From: Rhizobiales bacterium Ga0077530 | GTDB taxonomy: Bacteria; Pseudomonadota; Alphaproteobacteria; Rhizobiales; Hyphomicrobiaceae | DNA: 42,626 nucleotides | NCBI GenBank assembly: GCA_001464855.1 | Contig: LNEA01000576.1 | Location: 1 to 42,626, forward strand | Reading direction: 5' to 3' | Shown here: positions 24,549 to 33,433 of the stretch, piece by piece | How positions within the stretch are numbered: position 1 is the stretch's first letter | How the letters are laid out: every line of letters begins with the position of its first letter | Notes under the pieces: generated by a model | The model's input: the letters and a program-made list of their open reading frames with translations, nothing else | What the model was told of the DNA's origin: nothing | The model's database searches: none | Translations under genes and position numbers: made by a program

Positions 24549-26217
24549 GCATGTGCCTGCGGACCGACCTCTGGCGTTGGTGAGAAATGGCGCGCACGGC
24601 TTGGAGATTGCGGCAGTCAATGAAGCGTCGCGGGCTTTGCGCGTGCATATCGGCGCCGCGCTCGCCGACACACGGGCGGCGCTTCCGGCATTGATCACGC
24701 TGCCTGCTGACGCCAGTGAGGACCACGCCGGCCTCATGCGCCTCGTTCGTTGGTGTGGGCGCTATGGCCCGACCCGGCACCTCGATGGCGAGGATGGTCT
24801 GTGGATCGACATCACTGGCGTCGCCCACCTTTTCGCAGACGCCGCGGTCCGTGGTGCGAACAGGCCTGCCGGTAACGACGGCCGTGATCCTCCCGATGCG
24901 GGTGAGCGGGCGCTACTCGGCGATCTTGTCGAACGGTTTGGGCGGTTCGGCCTTACCGTACGCGTGGGGCTCGCCGACACCCTCGGCGGTGCGCATGCGG
25001 TGGCCCGGTTTGCGACGTCGTCCGCCTCTCCTTTCACGATCGTTTCCCCCGAAGAGACAAAGCATGCTCTCGCCGCCTTGCCGATTGCCGCGCTACGGCT
25101 CGATGCCGACGCGATCCGTCTGCTTGAGCGGCTCGGCCTCGTGACTATAGGTCATCTCTATGGCCTGCCTCGCGCCGCCCTAGAACGCCGCTTCGGCACC
25201 CTGCGATCCAAGGGCGCGAAAACCTCAGTCCTCGCCGCAACAGTGCTGCGACGTCTCGATCAGGCGCTCGGTTATCACGCCGAACCGCGAGCGCCGCTCC
25301 TCGAAATCCCGGATTTCACCTCGCGCTTGCCCTTCTCCGATCCGCTCGTCACGACGGCAGGAATCGAGGCTGCCCTGGATTGGTTGTGCCGTGACCTCGC
25401 TGGAACGCTCATGCGTGCCGGCCTTGGCGGCCGCCGCTTTCGGCTCACGCTCTATCGCAGCGACGGCTCGACTGGCGAAGTCATGATCGGCACCAGCGCG
25501 CCGTGCCGGGACGATACGCATATGCGGCGTCTGCTAGGCGAGAAGATCGCGGATTTCGACGCCGGATTCGGTATCGACCTGATGACGCTCGGCGCGAGCG
25601 GGGTTGAGCGGTTGGATGCGCATCAGCAGGGACTAGATGGAAATGCCGAACGCGCGGGCACGATGGCTGGCCGGCTTATCGACCGGCTCTCGGGGCGCCT
25701 CGGTCGTGGACGTGTCCTACGCCTGCATCCTCACGCCAGCCATATTCCGGAGTTGGCCCAGAAGCGAATGGCGGCTCTTGGGCAAGGTTTGAAAAGAGTG
25801 CCTGAAGCGGTCGCGCTACCGGCCGTTGTCAATGGGTTTCGGCACCGACCGCCGTTTCTGTTCGATCCGCCTGAGCCGATTGAAGTTCTCGCCGCCGTTC
25901 CCGAGGGGGCGCCAATGCTCATCACTTGGCGGCGGGTGCGCCGGCGTATCGTGCGCGCCGAGGGGCCCGAGCGGATCGCCCCGGCATGGTGGGAGAGCTT
26001 CGCGCAGCCCGCCGTCAGATTGCCCGCCGCATCGCCCGACCCCGCTTCGACCCGCGACTACTATCAGGTCGAGACGGCAACGGGTGCTCGTTACTGGGTG
26101 TTCCGGGCCGGTCTCTATTTTGATGAGAGGGGTGAAGACGAGACCGTCGAGGAGGACGAGACGGATAACGCCCCAGATCGCGCGCCGCGCTGGTTCATGC
26201 ACGGGCTTCTTTCATGA
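24478..26217 (+). CDS. imuB: ImuB, Y-family polymerase-like protein of the SOS mutasome
   Basis: This 579-residue protein starts MRRIVSVWLPAWPIERLRR, the usual ImuB start, with GGAG seven bases upstream of ATG 24478. It keeps the Y-family layout: palm/fingers region (EIAAVNEASRALRVHIG..., GLWIDITGVAHLF), then the helix-hairpin-helix-like LERLGLVTIGHLYGLPRAALERRFG near residues 215-240, then a little-finger part and a long C-terminal extension. ImuB is a catalytically dead polymerase that bridges the sliding clamp, ImuA and DnaE2. The gene overlaps imuA by 71 bp, and its TGA overlaps the dnaE2 ATG, so translation is coupled. The C-terminus is rich in Glu/Asp (RGEDETVEEDETD). Confidence 0.93.
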   Translation: MRRIVSVWLPAWPIERLRRHCGHEHVPADRPLALVRNGAHGLEIAAVNEASRALRVHIGAALADTRAALPALITLPADASEDHAGLMRLVRWCGRYGPTRHLDGEDGLWIDITGVAHLFADAAVRGANRPAGNDGRDPPDAGERALLGDLVERFGRFGLTVRVGLADTLGGAHAVARFATSSASPFTIVSPEETKHALAALPIAALRLDADAIRLLERLGLVTIGHLYGLPRAALERRFGTLRSKGAKTSVLAATVLRRLDQALGYHAEPRAPLLEIPDFTSRLPFSDPLVTTAGIEAALDWLCRDLAGTLMRAGLGGRRFRLTLYRSDGSTGEVMIGTSAPCRDDTHMRRLLGEKIADFDAGFGIDLMTLGASGVERLDAHQQGLDGNAERAGTMAGRLIDRLSGRLGRGRVLRLHPHASHIPELAQKRMAALGQGLKRVPEAVALPAVVNGFRHRPPFLFDPPEPIEVLAAVPEGAPMLITWRRVRRRIVRAEGPERIAPAWWESFAQPAVRLPAASPDPASTRDYYQVETATGARYWVFRAGLYFDERGEDETVEEDETDNAPDRAPRWFMHGLLS

Positions 26218-29200
26218 GTGAGCATCCGATACGCTTATTGTCCGGTCGCTGCGGTTCGCCCGCCTACGCGGAGCTGCAGGTGACGACCAATTTCTCGTTT
26301 CTGCGCGGCGGCTCACATCCTCATGAGCTGGTCGCGCAAGCCAAGGCGCTCGGTCTGGCGGCGCTCGCGGTCACCGATCGCAACACGCTCGCCGGTGTGG
26401 TGCGAGCGCACGTTGCGGCGGAGCAGGTCGGTCTCAAACTCATCGTCGGTGCCTGTCTCGATCTCACCGACGCGCCAAGCCTGCTCTGCCTACCGACCGA
26501 TCGTGCCGCCTACGGCCGTCTTTCCCGTCTCCTCTCGTTCGGCCAGAAGCGTGCCGACAAAGGCCAGTGTTTGCTGGCTCTGGACGACGTTGCGGTGGCC
26601 GCGCACGGGCAGATTTTCATCGCGCTCCCCCCTGATGGCTGGCGCTGGGATACAGTCGGGGACAACGAAGGCCTTCAGGCGGCGCTGCGGCGCTTCAAGG
26701 TAAAGCTCGGCGGCGCGGCTCTCTATCTTGCGGCGTCGCATACCTATCGTGGCGACGATCGCGCGCACATTGCCGCGCTCGACGCGCTGGGGCGACGGTG
26801 CGGCGTGCCCCTCGTTGCGACGGGGGACGTGCTCTATCACGTCGCGCACCGACGCCCGCTCCAGGATGTGCTGACCTGCATACGCGAGGGCGTGCGCATC
26901 GGTGAGGTCGGCCTGCGACTTGCGCCCAACGCCGAGCGCCATCTCAAGGCGTCATCCGATATGGCGCGCCTTTTTACCGGACACGAGGCGGCCCTCGCGC
27001 GCACGCTCGAAATCGCCAAGGCCTGCACATTCTCTCTCGACGAGCTCAAATACGAATACCCCGACGAACCGGTTCCTCCCGGCAAGACACCACACGCCCA
27101 TCTCGTCGATCTCGTGGAGGAGGGCGCGCGTATCTATTTTCCCGCGGGCGTGCCTGAAAAAGTCCGCGCCAGCCTCGACCGTGAACTCGCGCTGATCGAT
27201 GAACTCAACTACGCGCCTTACTTCTTGACCGTCCACGACATCGTCCGCTTCGCGCGCAGCCAGGAGATCTTGTGCCAAGGGCGCGGCTCGGCGGCGAACT
27301 CGGCGGTCTGCTACTGCCTCGGGATTACCGCGGTCAATCCGGCCGAGGTTGATCTGCTGTTCGAGCGCTTCATCAGCGCCGACCGCAAGGAGCCGCCGGA
27401 CATCGACGTCGATTTCGAGCACGCGCGGCGCGAGGAGGTGATCCAGGAAATCTATCGGCGCTATGGCCGCGACCGCGCGGGGCTCGCCGCCACCGTTATC
27501 AGCTATCGGTCCCGTTCCGCCGTGCGTGAGGTTGGCAAGGTAATGGGATTGACTGAGGATGTTGTCGCCGCGCTTGCCGGGATGATCTGGGGTATCCGCT
27601 CCAATGGGGCGCTGCCGGATAAGCGCGTGCGCGAGGCGGGGCTCGATCCTGGCGATCCGCTCCTGCAGCGTGTGCTGGGTCTGACCGAGGAATTGATCGG
27701 CTTCCCACGCCACTTGTCTCAGCACGTCGGCGGCTTCGTGCTGACGCGAGGCCCCCTCGTGGAGGTCGTGCCGATCGGCAACGGGGCAATGGAAGATCGC
27801 ACATTTATCGAGTGGGACAAGGATGATCTAGCTGCGGTCGGGTTGATGAAGGTCGATGTGCTGGGCCTCGGCATGCTCACCTGCATCCGCGGTGCGTTCG
27901 ATCTGGTGGCCGCACACGAGGGAAAAAAACTGACGCTTGCCAATCTCCCGCGCGAGGACGAAGCGACCTACGATATGCTGTGCAAGGCGCAGTCGATCGG
28001 TGTTTTCCAGGTCGAAAGCCGGGCACAAATGAACATGCTGCCGCGCCTCAAACCGCGCACATTCTATGATCTCGTGATCGAGGTGGCGATCGTACGGCCG
28101 GGGCCCATTCAGGGTGACATGGTTCATCCCTACCTGCGCCGGCGCGACGGTATCGAAAAGGCAGACTATCCCGCTCCGTCTCTTGACCACGGACCGCGTG
28201 ACGAATTGCGCAACATTCTCGGTAAAACGCTGGGTGTGCCGCTGTTCCAGGAGCAGGCGATGCGAATCGCAATGACTGCGGCTCGCTTTACGGATGGCGA
28301 GGTGAACGAGTTGAGGAAGGCGATGGCTACATTCCGCCGCCGTGGCACGATTGGTCTGCTCGAGGAAAAGATGGTCTCGAAGATGGTCGAGCGGGGCTAT
28401 GTGCGTGAGTTTGCGCAGCGTTGCTTCAATCAGATCAAGGGGTTTGGCGAGTACGGCTTTCCCGAGAGCCATGCGGCAAGCTTCGCGCTTCTCGTCTACG
28501 TGTCGGCGTGGCTCAAGCGGCATCATCCGGCCGCCTTCTGCGCGGCGCTGCTGAATGCGCAACCAATGGGTTTTTATGCGCCGGCTCAACTCGTGCGCGA
28601 TGCCCGCGATAACGGCGTCGAGGCGCGAGAGGCAGATATCAATCATTCCGATTGGGACTCGACGCTGGAACCGGGCGGTAGCGACGGGGGGCCGGCACTG
28701 CGTCTCGGCCTTCGCCAGATCAGCGGCATGGCCGAGGAAGAGTCCAAGAAACTCGTCGCTGCTCGGGTCCGCGCACGGTTCGCCGACGTGCATGATTTCT
28801 GGATGCGCGCCGGGATCCGCCTCGAAACCGTCGAGCGTCTTGCCGCAGCAGACGCCTTTCGTTCGCTCGGTCTCGACCGCCGCCAAGCACTGTGGGAAGT
28901 CAAAGCGCTCAATGGCGCCGTGCCATTGCCACTGTTTGCCTGGAGTGAGACGCGTGATTCGGGGCCCGAACCGGCTGTCGTCCTGCCGCGGATGCCACTC
29001 GCGGAACATGTCGTCAACGACTACCAGACGCTACGGCTTTCGCTCAAGGCGCATCCGATGATGTTCCTGCGGGGTGGCCTCAAGCGCCGGCGCATTCTGT
29101 CGTGCGAGGACATGCGCGAGACCCGGGATGGACAATGGGTTTCGGTCGCCGGCGTGGTGCTCGTGCGTCAGCAACCCGGCACGGCCAAGGGCGTTGTCTT

Positions 29201-29543
29201 CATGACGATCGAGGACGAAACGGGGGTCGCAAACGCCGTAGTGTGGGCAAAAACGCTGGAGCGTTACCGCCGCGTCGTGATGGCTTCGCGCCTTATCGTC
29301 ATCCACGGGCGCGTTCAACGGAAGGATGACATCATCCACATCGTCTCATCGCGTCTCGAGGATCGTACGGAGTGGCTCGCCCTGCTGAGCGAAGGGAATC
29401 GCGAGACGATGCCGATCCCGATAGCCCGGGCCGATGAGGTTCTGCGTCCGAATCCTGGTTCGGCTCGTTCGAAGGAGCAGCCACGCCTGACCGGTCATCC
29501 GCGCAACGTCCGCATTCTGCCGAAGTCCCGTGATTTCCATTGA
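26214..29543 (+). CDS. dnaE2: error-prone DNA polymerase DnaE2 (ImuC)
   Basis: This is a 1109-residue C-family polymerase. The N-terminal PHP domain opens AYAELQVTTNFSFLRGGSHPHELV. The polymerase palm carries PPDIDVDFEH with the metal-binding aspartates near residues 396-400, and EVAIVRPGPIQGDMVHPYLRRR. Later come the fingers, GFPESHAASFALLVYVSAWLKRHHP, and a C-terminal OB domain (SVAGVVLVRQQPGTAKGVVFMTIEDETG...). The length and the SHAASFA signature are typical of DnaE2, not the replicative DnaE1. It performs damage-induced mutagenic synthesis with ImuA/ImuB. The start ATG 26214 overlaps the imuB stop (ATGA). No lesion was seen in the reading frame. Confidence 0.97.
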   Translation: MSEHPIRLLSGRCGSPAYAELQVTTNFSFLRGGSHPHELVAQAKALGLAALAVTDRNTLAGVVRAHVAAEQVGLKLIVGACLDLTDAPSLLCLPTDRAAYGRLSRLLSFGQKRADKGQCLLALDDVAVAAHGQIFIALPPDGWRWDTVGDNEGLQAALRRFKVKLGGAALYLAASHTYRGDDRAHIAALDALGRRCGVPLVATGDVLYHVAHRRPLQDVLTCIREGVRIGEVGLRLAPNAERHLKASSDMARLFTGHEAALARTLEIAKACTFSLDELKYEYPDEPVPPGKTPHAHLVDLVEEGARIYFPAGVPEKVRASLDRELALIDELNYAPYFLTVHDIVRFARSQEILCQGRGSAANSAVCYCLGITAVNPAEVDLLFERFISADRKEPPDIDVDFEHARREEVIQEIYRRYGRDRAGLAATVISYRSRSAVREVGKVMGLTEDVVAALAGMIWGIRSNGALPDKRVREAGLDPGDPLLQRVLGLTEELIGFPRHLSQHVGGFVLTRGPLVEVVPIGNGAMEDRTFIEWDKDDLAAVGLMKVDVLGLGMLTCIRGAFDLVAAHEGKKLTLANLPREDEATYDMLCKAQSIGVFQVESRAQMNMLPRLKPRTFYDLVIEVAIVRPGPIQGDMVHPYLRRRDGIEKADYPAPSLDHGPRDELRNILGKTLGVPLFQEQAMRIAMTAARFTDGEVNELRKAMATFRRRGTIGLLEEKMVSKMVERGYVREFAQRCFNQIKGFGEYGFPESHAASFALLVYVSAWLKRHHPAAFCAALLNAQPMGFYAPAQLVRDARDNGVEAREADINHSDWDSTLEPGGSDGGPALRLGLRQISGMAEEESKKLVAARVRARFADVHDFWMRAGIRLETVERLAAADAFRSLGLDRRQALWEVKALNGAVPLPLFAWSETRDSGPEPAVVLPRMPLAEHVVNDYQTLRLSLKAHPMMFLRGGLKRRRILSCEDMRETRDGQWVSVAGVVLVRQQPGTAKGVVFMTIEDETGVANAVVWAKTLERYRRVVMASRLIVIHGRVQRKDDIIHIVSSRLEDRTEWLALLSEGNRETMPIPIARADEVLRPNPGSARSKEQPRLTGHPRNVRILPKSRDFH

Positions 29544-29616
29544 CCGCTTTACTGGACGCTGCAAGCGTGAAAGCCCGCGTCACGTGATCGACCGTCGAGC
29601 AGAGCCTCCTTCCGCT

Positions 29617-31455
29617 ATGGTGCAACACCACTTCATTCTGCTCGCTCGCGGTCTTACCTTTGCCCTCGCGATTTCAAGTGCCTTCCTTTCCGTCCACAGC
29701 GCCGGCGCTCAGCGCACCCCAGCTTCCGGCCCGACCCGCAGCGCCCCCGAGGTCGCAACAGGGCGCCTGGATCAAGCCGTCGCGATTGCCCGGCGCACCA
29801 TGGTGTCGACCGCCAACATTACCGCCAGTGAGGCCGGCCGCCGCATCCTGCGCGAAGGCGGTAACGCGGTGGACGCGGCCATCGCCGTCCAACTCGTCCT
29901 CAATCTCGTCGAGCCGCAATCTTCCGGCATCGGTGGGGGAGCTTTTCTGCTCCACTTCGATGCCGCGACGCGTACGCTGAAATCCTACGATGGCCGCGAG
30001 ACGGCGCCGGCCGCCGCGCGGGCGGAGCAGTTCATCGGCGCCGATGGTAAACCCGTCCCGTTTTCCACCGCTGTGGCATCGGGTGCCGCCGTCGGCGTCC
30101 CGGGCACCCTCGCGATGCTGGAACTTGTGCACCGCCGTCATGGGCGCCTCCCTTGGGCGCGGCTTTTCGCGCCAGCGATCGCTCTGGCGCGCGAAGGATT
30201 TCTGGTGTCGCCGCGCCTCGCTCAAATGCTCGATTGGATGGGGCCCGATGCATTTTCAGCCCCGGCCCGGCGCTATTTTTTCGACGCCGCTGGCAAGGCC
30301 TGGAGCGCCGGCCACCGGTTGCGCAATCCTGAGTTCGTCACAACGCTCGAGCGCCTCGCGACCGACGGCGCGAGCGCGATGTACGAAGGTCCAATCGCCG
30401 AAAGCATTGTCCAGGCGGTGGCCGCGGCTCCGATGCCAGCGGGTGACCTCACGCTCGCCGACCTCGCCGGTTATCGACCAGTGGAGCGCGAGCCCATTTG
30501 CGTGCCGTATCGTGGTCTACGTGTATGTGGAATGGGGCCGCCATCGTCGGGCGCGCACACGGTGGCCCAGACGTTGCGCTTGATCGAACCGTTCGATCTC
30601 GGCACGGGTCCGCGCGCTGCTCTGAATGCCAGGTCCATGCATCTCATCGCGGAGGCGGAGAAGCTCGCTTACGCCGATCGCAACCGCTATCTCGCCGATC
30701 CCGATTTTGTGCGCGTACCCTCCGGTCTTCTTGACGACGGCTATCTCGCGCGCCGCCGGGCGCTGATCGCGCCGCTCAGCGCCGCCGAGCGCGTACAGGC
30801 CGGCGTGCCCGACGAAAAGGGCGCAGCGCTCCCCGGCGACGACGCGACGGTCGAAGTTTCGGGGACCAGTCACGTCTCGATCATCGATGGCGACGGCAAT
30901 GCCGTATCGATGACAACCACGATCGAGGCGGGATTCGGATCGCGACTCTGGGCGGCAGGGTTTCTGCTCAACAACGAGCTTACAGATTTTTCGTTTCGGC
31001 CAACCGACGCGCAAGGTCGCCCGATCGCGAACCGCATCGAGGGGGGCAAGCGGCCGCGCAGTTCAATGGCGCCGACGATTGTGTTCGATGCCGACGGTCA
31101 AGTGAAAGCCGTGCTCGGATCGCCGGGTGGCAGCCGGATCATTCTCTACGTGGTGAAATCGATCGTGGCGCTGGTCGACTGGAACATGGACGCGCAGGCG
31201 TCGTCGGCTCTCGCGAATTTTGGTAGTCGCGGTCAAGGATTCGAACTTGAGGCGACCGCTACGGCACCCGGATCGATATGGCGTCCCTGGACGTGGGGCA
31301 CCACGTTATGGCAGGCGTTGCGGCTGAAGCCATTCGGACACCGCATCGATTTCGACGAGATGACGTCAGGCACGCAGATCATCGTACGCCGCGGATCGGA
31401 TCGACTTGAAGGTGGCGCCGATCCGCGCCGCGAAGGCATAGCGCTTGGCGATTGA
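29617..31455 (+). CDS. ggt: gamma-glutamyltransferase
   Basis: This is a 612-residue exported enzyme with a signal peptide (LLARGLTFALAISSAFLSVHSAGAQ). The proenzyme has ILREGGNAVDAAIAVQLVLNLVEPQSSGIGGGAFLL, YDGRETAP, the autoprocessing/catalytic threonine in SGTSHVSIID (Thr417), then NNELTDFSF and GGKRPRSSMAPTIVF with the GSPGGSRI loop. Self-cleavage before Thr417 gives large and small subunits. It transfers or hydrolyses gamma-glutamyl groups of glutathione and related peptides in the periplasm. ATG 29617 is chosen for the signal peptide; an in-frame start at 29530 would overlap dnaE2. It is convergent with the ABC permease genes with only 6 bp between stops. Confidence 0.92.
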   Translation: MVQHHFILLARGLTFALAISSAFLSVHSAGAQRTPASGPTRSAPEVATGRLDQAVAIARRTMVSTANITASEAGRRILREGGNAVDAAIAVQLVLNLVEPQSSGIGGGAFLLHFDAATRTLKSYDGRETAPAAARAEQFIGADGKPVPFSTAVASGAAVGVPGTLAMLELVHRRHGRLPWARLFAPAIALAREGFLVSPRLAQMLDWMGPDAFSAPARRYFFDAAGKAWSAGHRLRNPEFVTTLERLATDGASAMYEGPIAESIVQAVAAAPMPAGDLTLADLAGYRPVEREPICVPYRGLRVCGMGPPSSGAHTVAQTLRLIEPFDLGTGPRAALNARSMHLIAEAEKLAYADRNRYLADPDFVRVPSGLLDDGYLARRRALIAPLSAAERVQAGVPDEKGAALPGDDATVEVSGTSHVSIIDGDGNAVSMTTTIEAGFGSRLWAAGFLLNNELTDFSFRPTDAQGRPIANRIEGGKRPRSSMAPTIVFDADGQVKAVLGSPGGSRIILYVVKSIVALVDWNMDAQASSALANFGSRGQGFELEATATAPGSIWRPWTWGTTLWQALRLKPFGHRIDFDEMTSGTQIIVRRGSDRLEGGADPRREGIALGD

Positions 31456-31461
31456 GCCCGG

Positions 31462-32358
31462 TCAGGTCTTCATCTTGGGGTCGAGCCAGTCGCGCAGCGC
31501 GTCCCCGAACAGGTTGAATCCGAACACGGCAAGCGTAATGGCGAGCCCGGGGAAGATCGCGACCCAGGGCGCGCTTTCGGCATACTCCTGCGCGCCGCCG
31601 CGGAGCATCAGACCCCAAGCGGGGATCGGCTCCTGCACGCCGAGGCCAAGATAGGACAGCGACGCCTCGATGAGAATTGCCTGGCCGACCTGAGCGGTGA
31701 GGATGATCAGAAACGGCGCCATCACGTTCGGCATCATGTGCCGGAAGATGATGCGCGAGTGGCTGAAGCCGTTCGCGCGCGCGGCATCGACGTAGGGCAT
31801 CTCACGGATGGCGAGCGCACTTGCGCGCACGATGCGGGCGGCACGCGGGATTACCGGGATTGTGATGGCGATAATCACGTTCTGGACGCCGGTCCCGAAG
31901 ATGGCGACCACGGCAAGGGCGAGGATGATGAGTGGGAACGCCATGAAGACATCCATGACGCGCTGGAACAGCAGGTCGAAGCGGCCGCCGAAGTAGGCCG
32001 AGGTGACACCCAGGATCAACCCCAGAAAGCAACCCACGAACGACGAGACGAAGCCGACGAGAAGCGCCGTGCGCGCGCCGTAGATGATGCGTGAAAGAAG
32101 GTCGCGGCCGAATTGGTCGGTGCCGAGAAAATGATCGCCGTCCGGCGGCGCCAACATCGCGCCGAAGTCGTTGGCCGTCGGATCATAGCTGGTCAGCCAT
32201 GGCGCAAAAAAAGCCATGACGATCATGACGATGACGATGAACCCGCCACAGGCGCCGAGTGGGTTCTCGCGGCTGAACGCTCCAAGCGTGGCGAGAATCG
32301 TCGGGCGGCGCGGAATGTCCTCGATGACCGTTGCGGAGGCGGTTTCGGTGCTGGCCAT
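31462..32358 (-). CDS. ABC transporter permease, DppC/OppC family
   Basis: This is a 298-residue inner-membrane permease. It has an N-terminal OppC_N segment (FSRENPLGACGGFIVIVMIVMAFFAPWL), then GTDQFGRDLLSRIIYGARTALLVGF and the EAA loop YVDAARANGFSHSRIIFRHMMPNVMAP that contacts the ATPase. The C-terminal GLGVQEPIPAWGLMLR...AWVAIFPGLAITLAVFGFNLFGDALRDWLDP is typical. About six transmembrane helices are present. It is the last gene of a minus-strand operon, following the DppB-like gene by 12 bp. It imports a peptide or another substrate of the peptide/nickel/opine class; the substrate is unknown. Confidence 0.93.
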   Translation of the reverse strand: MASTETASATVIEDIPRRPTILATLGAFSRENPLGACGGFIVIVMIVMAFFAPWLTSYDPTANDFGAMLAPPDGDHFLGTDQFGRDLLSRIIYGARTALLVGFVSSFVGCFLGLILGVTSAYFGGRFDLLFQRVMDVFMAFPLIILALAVVAIFGTGVQNVIIAITIPVIPRAARIVRASALAIREMPYVDAARANGFSHSRIIFRHMMPNVMAPFLIILTAQVGQAILIEASLSYLGLGVQEPIPAWGLMLRGGAQEYAESAPWVAIFPGLAITLAVFGFNLFGDALRDWLDPKMKT

Positions 32359-32370
32359 GAAGCTCTTTCC

Positions 32371-33345
32371 TCAGCGAGTGTAGCGGATGCGCGGGTCAAG
32401 CCACGCATAGAGGATGTCGACGACGAAATTCGTGAATGCAAAGATCGCCACCACCAGCATGACCAGAATCTGGGTCATCTGGTAGTCGTGGTTGAGCACG
32501 GATTCGACGAACAGCTTGCCTAGTCCGTTGAGATTGAAGACCTGCTCGGTGACGACCAGTCCGCCCATCAGGAATGCGAACTCGATCCCCAGGACAGTGA
32601 CCACCGGCAGGAGTGCGTTCCGTAGGGCGTGCCTGTTGATGACGAGTTTTTCGTAGAGACCCTTCGCGCGTGCGGTGCGCACGTAATCTTCGCGCAGCAC
32701 TTCGAGCAACGCCGATCGCGTCATGCGCGTCGCGACCGCCGAGTAGCGATAACCCGTCGCCAGCGCCGGCCAGATCAGCATCGAGAGATTGTACCAGGGA
32801 TCCTCCCAGAGCGGCACATAGCGAATCGGTGGCATCCACGCCACGCCGAACCACGCTTTGCTCGTGATGAGAATGCCGAGGATGATAAGGATGCCGAGCC
32901 AGAATGATGGCATTGCGATGCCGGCGATGGTGAAGGTGCGGACGAAGTAGTCGATCCAGGTGTTCTGCCTGACTGCGGAGATCGTCCCGAGCGGGATCGC
33001 GATCAGGATCGCTGTCAGCGTCGCCATGATGGCGACCTGCAGCGAGAGCTGAAAGCGCAGGCCGATTTCTTCGATGATGGGCCGGTTGGTCCACATCGAC
33101 TTGCCGAAGTCGAACGTCACCAGACCCTTGATGAAGGTCAGGAACTGCGCAATCAGCGGCTGGTCCAGTCCGAGTTCGGCCCGACAGATGCGGAGCACGT
33201 CGGGGGCGACGGTGCCGCCGCCGGCGGCCAGCCGCAAATAGCAGATGTCGCCGGGAATGGCGCGCATCAGCAGAAAGATCAGTACCGCCGCGCCAAAGAG
33301 CGTCGGGATCATGAGCAGCAGGCGCTTTACGACGTAGCGGAACAT
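32371..33345 (-). CDS. ABC transporter permease, DppB/OppB family
   Basis: This is a 324-residue permease starting MFRYVVKRLLLMIPTLFGAAVLIFLLMRAIPGD, the standard DppB start. It has six predicted helices, the EAA-type loop DYVRTARAKGLYEKLVINRHALRNALLPVVTVLG and a C-terminal ILVMLVVAIFAFTNFVVDILYAWLDPRIRY. It pairs with the adjacent DppC-like protein. The ribosome site before ATG 33345 is weak, and a strong hairpin lies between this gene and the binding-protein gene, so it is probably made at a lower level than the binding protein (inference). Confidence 0.93.
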   Translation of the reverse strand: MFRYVVKRLLLMIPTLFGAAVLIFLLMRAIPGDICYLRLAAGGGTVAPDVLRICRAELGLDQPLIAQFLTFIKGLVTFDFGKSMWTNRPIIEEIGLRFQLSLQVAIMATLTAILIAIPLGTISAVRQNTWIDYFVRTFTIAGIAMPSFWLGILIILGILITSKAWFGVAWMPPIRYVPLWEDPWYNLSMLIWPALATGYRYSAVATRMTRSALLEVLREDYVRTARAKGLYEKLVINRHALRNALLPVVTVLGIEFAFLMGGLVVTEQVFNLNGLGKLFVESVLNHDYQMTQILVMLVVAIFAFTNFVVDILYAWLDPRIRYTR

Positions 33346-33379
33346 CCGGGGATCTCGTCTGCGTTCAGCGAGCGGGGGC

Positions 33380-33412
33380 GGAGACGGGCGCCGCTATGCG
33401 GTGCCCGTCTCC
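33380..33412 (-). other. strong intra-operon hairpin between binding-protein and permease genes
   Basis: GGAGACGGGCGCCGC (33380-33394) pairs with GCGGTGCCCGTCTCC (33398-33412) over 15 positions with one mismatch and a three-base loop, with no U-tract after it. It sits 21 bp after the binding-protein stop and 34 bp before the permease start. Such hairpins commonly protect upstream mRNA or partly stop transcription, giving an excess of binding protein. Confidence 0.7.
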
Positions 33413-33433
33413 TGGCCACCTCTCTTGTCGAGG

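Noticed and set aside
31236-31260. tRNA-like GATTCGAAC stretch
   Set aside because: It lies inside the gamma-glutamyltransferase coding region and no cloverleaf can be built around it.
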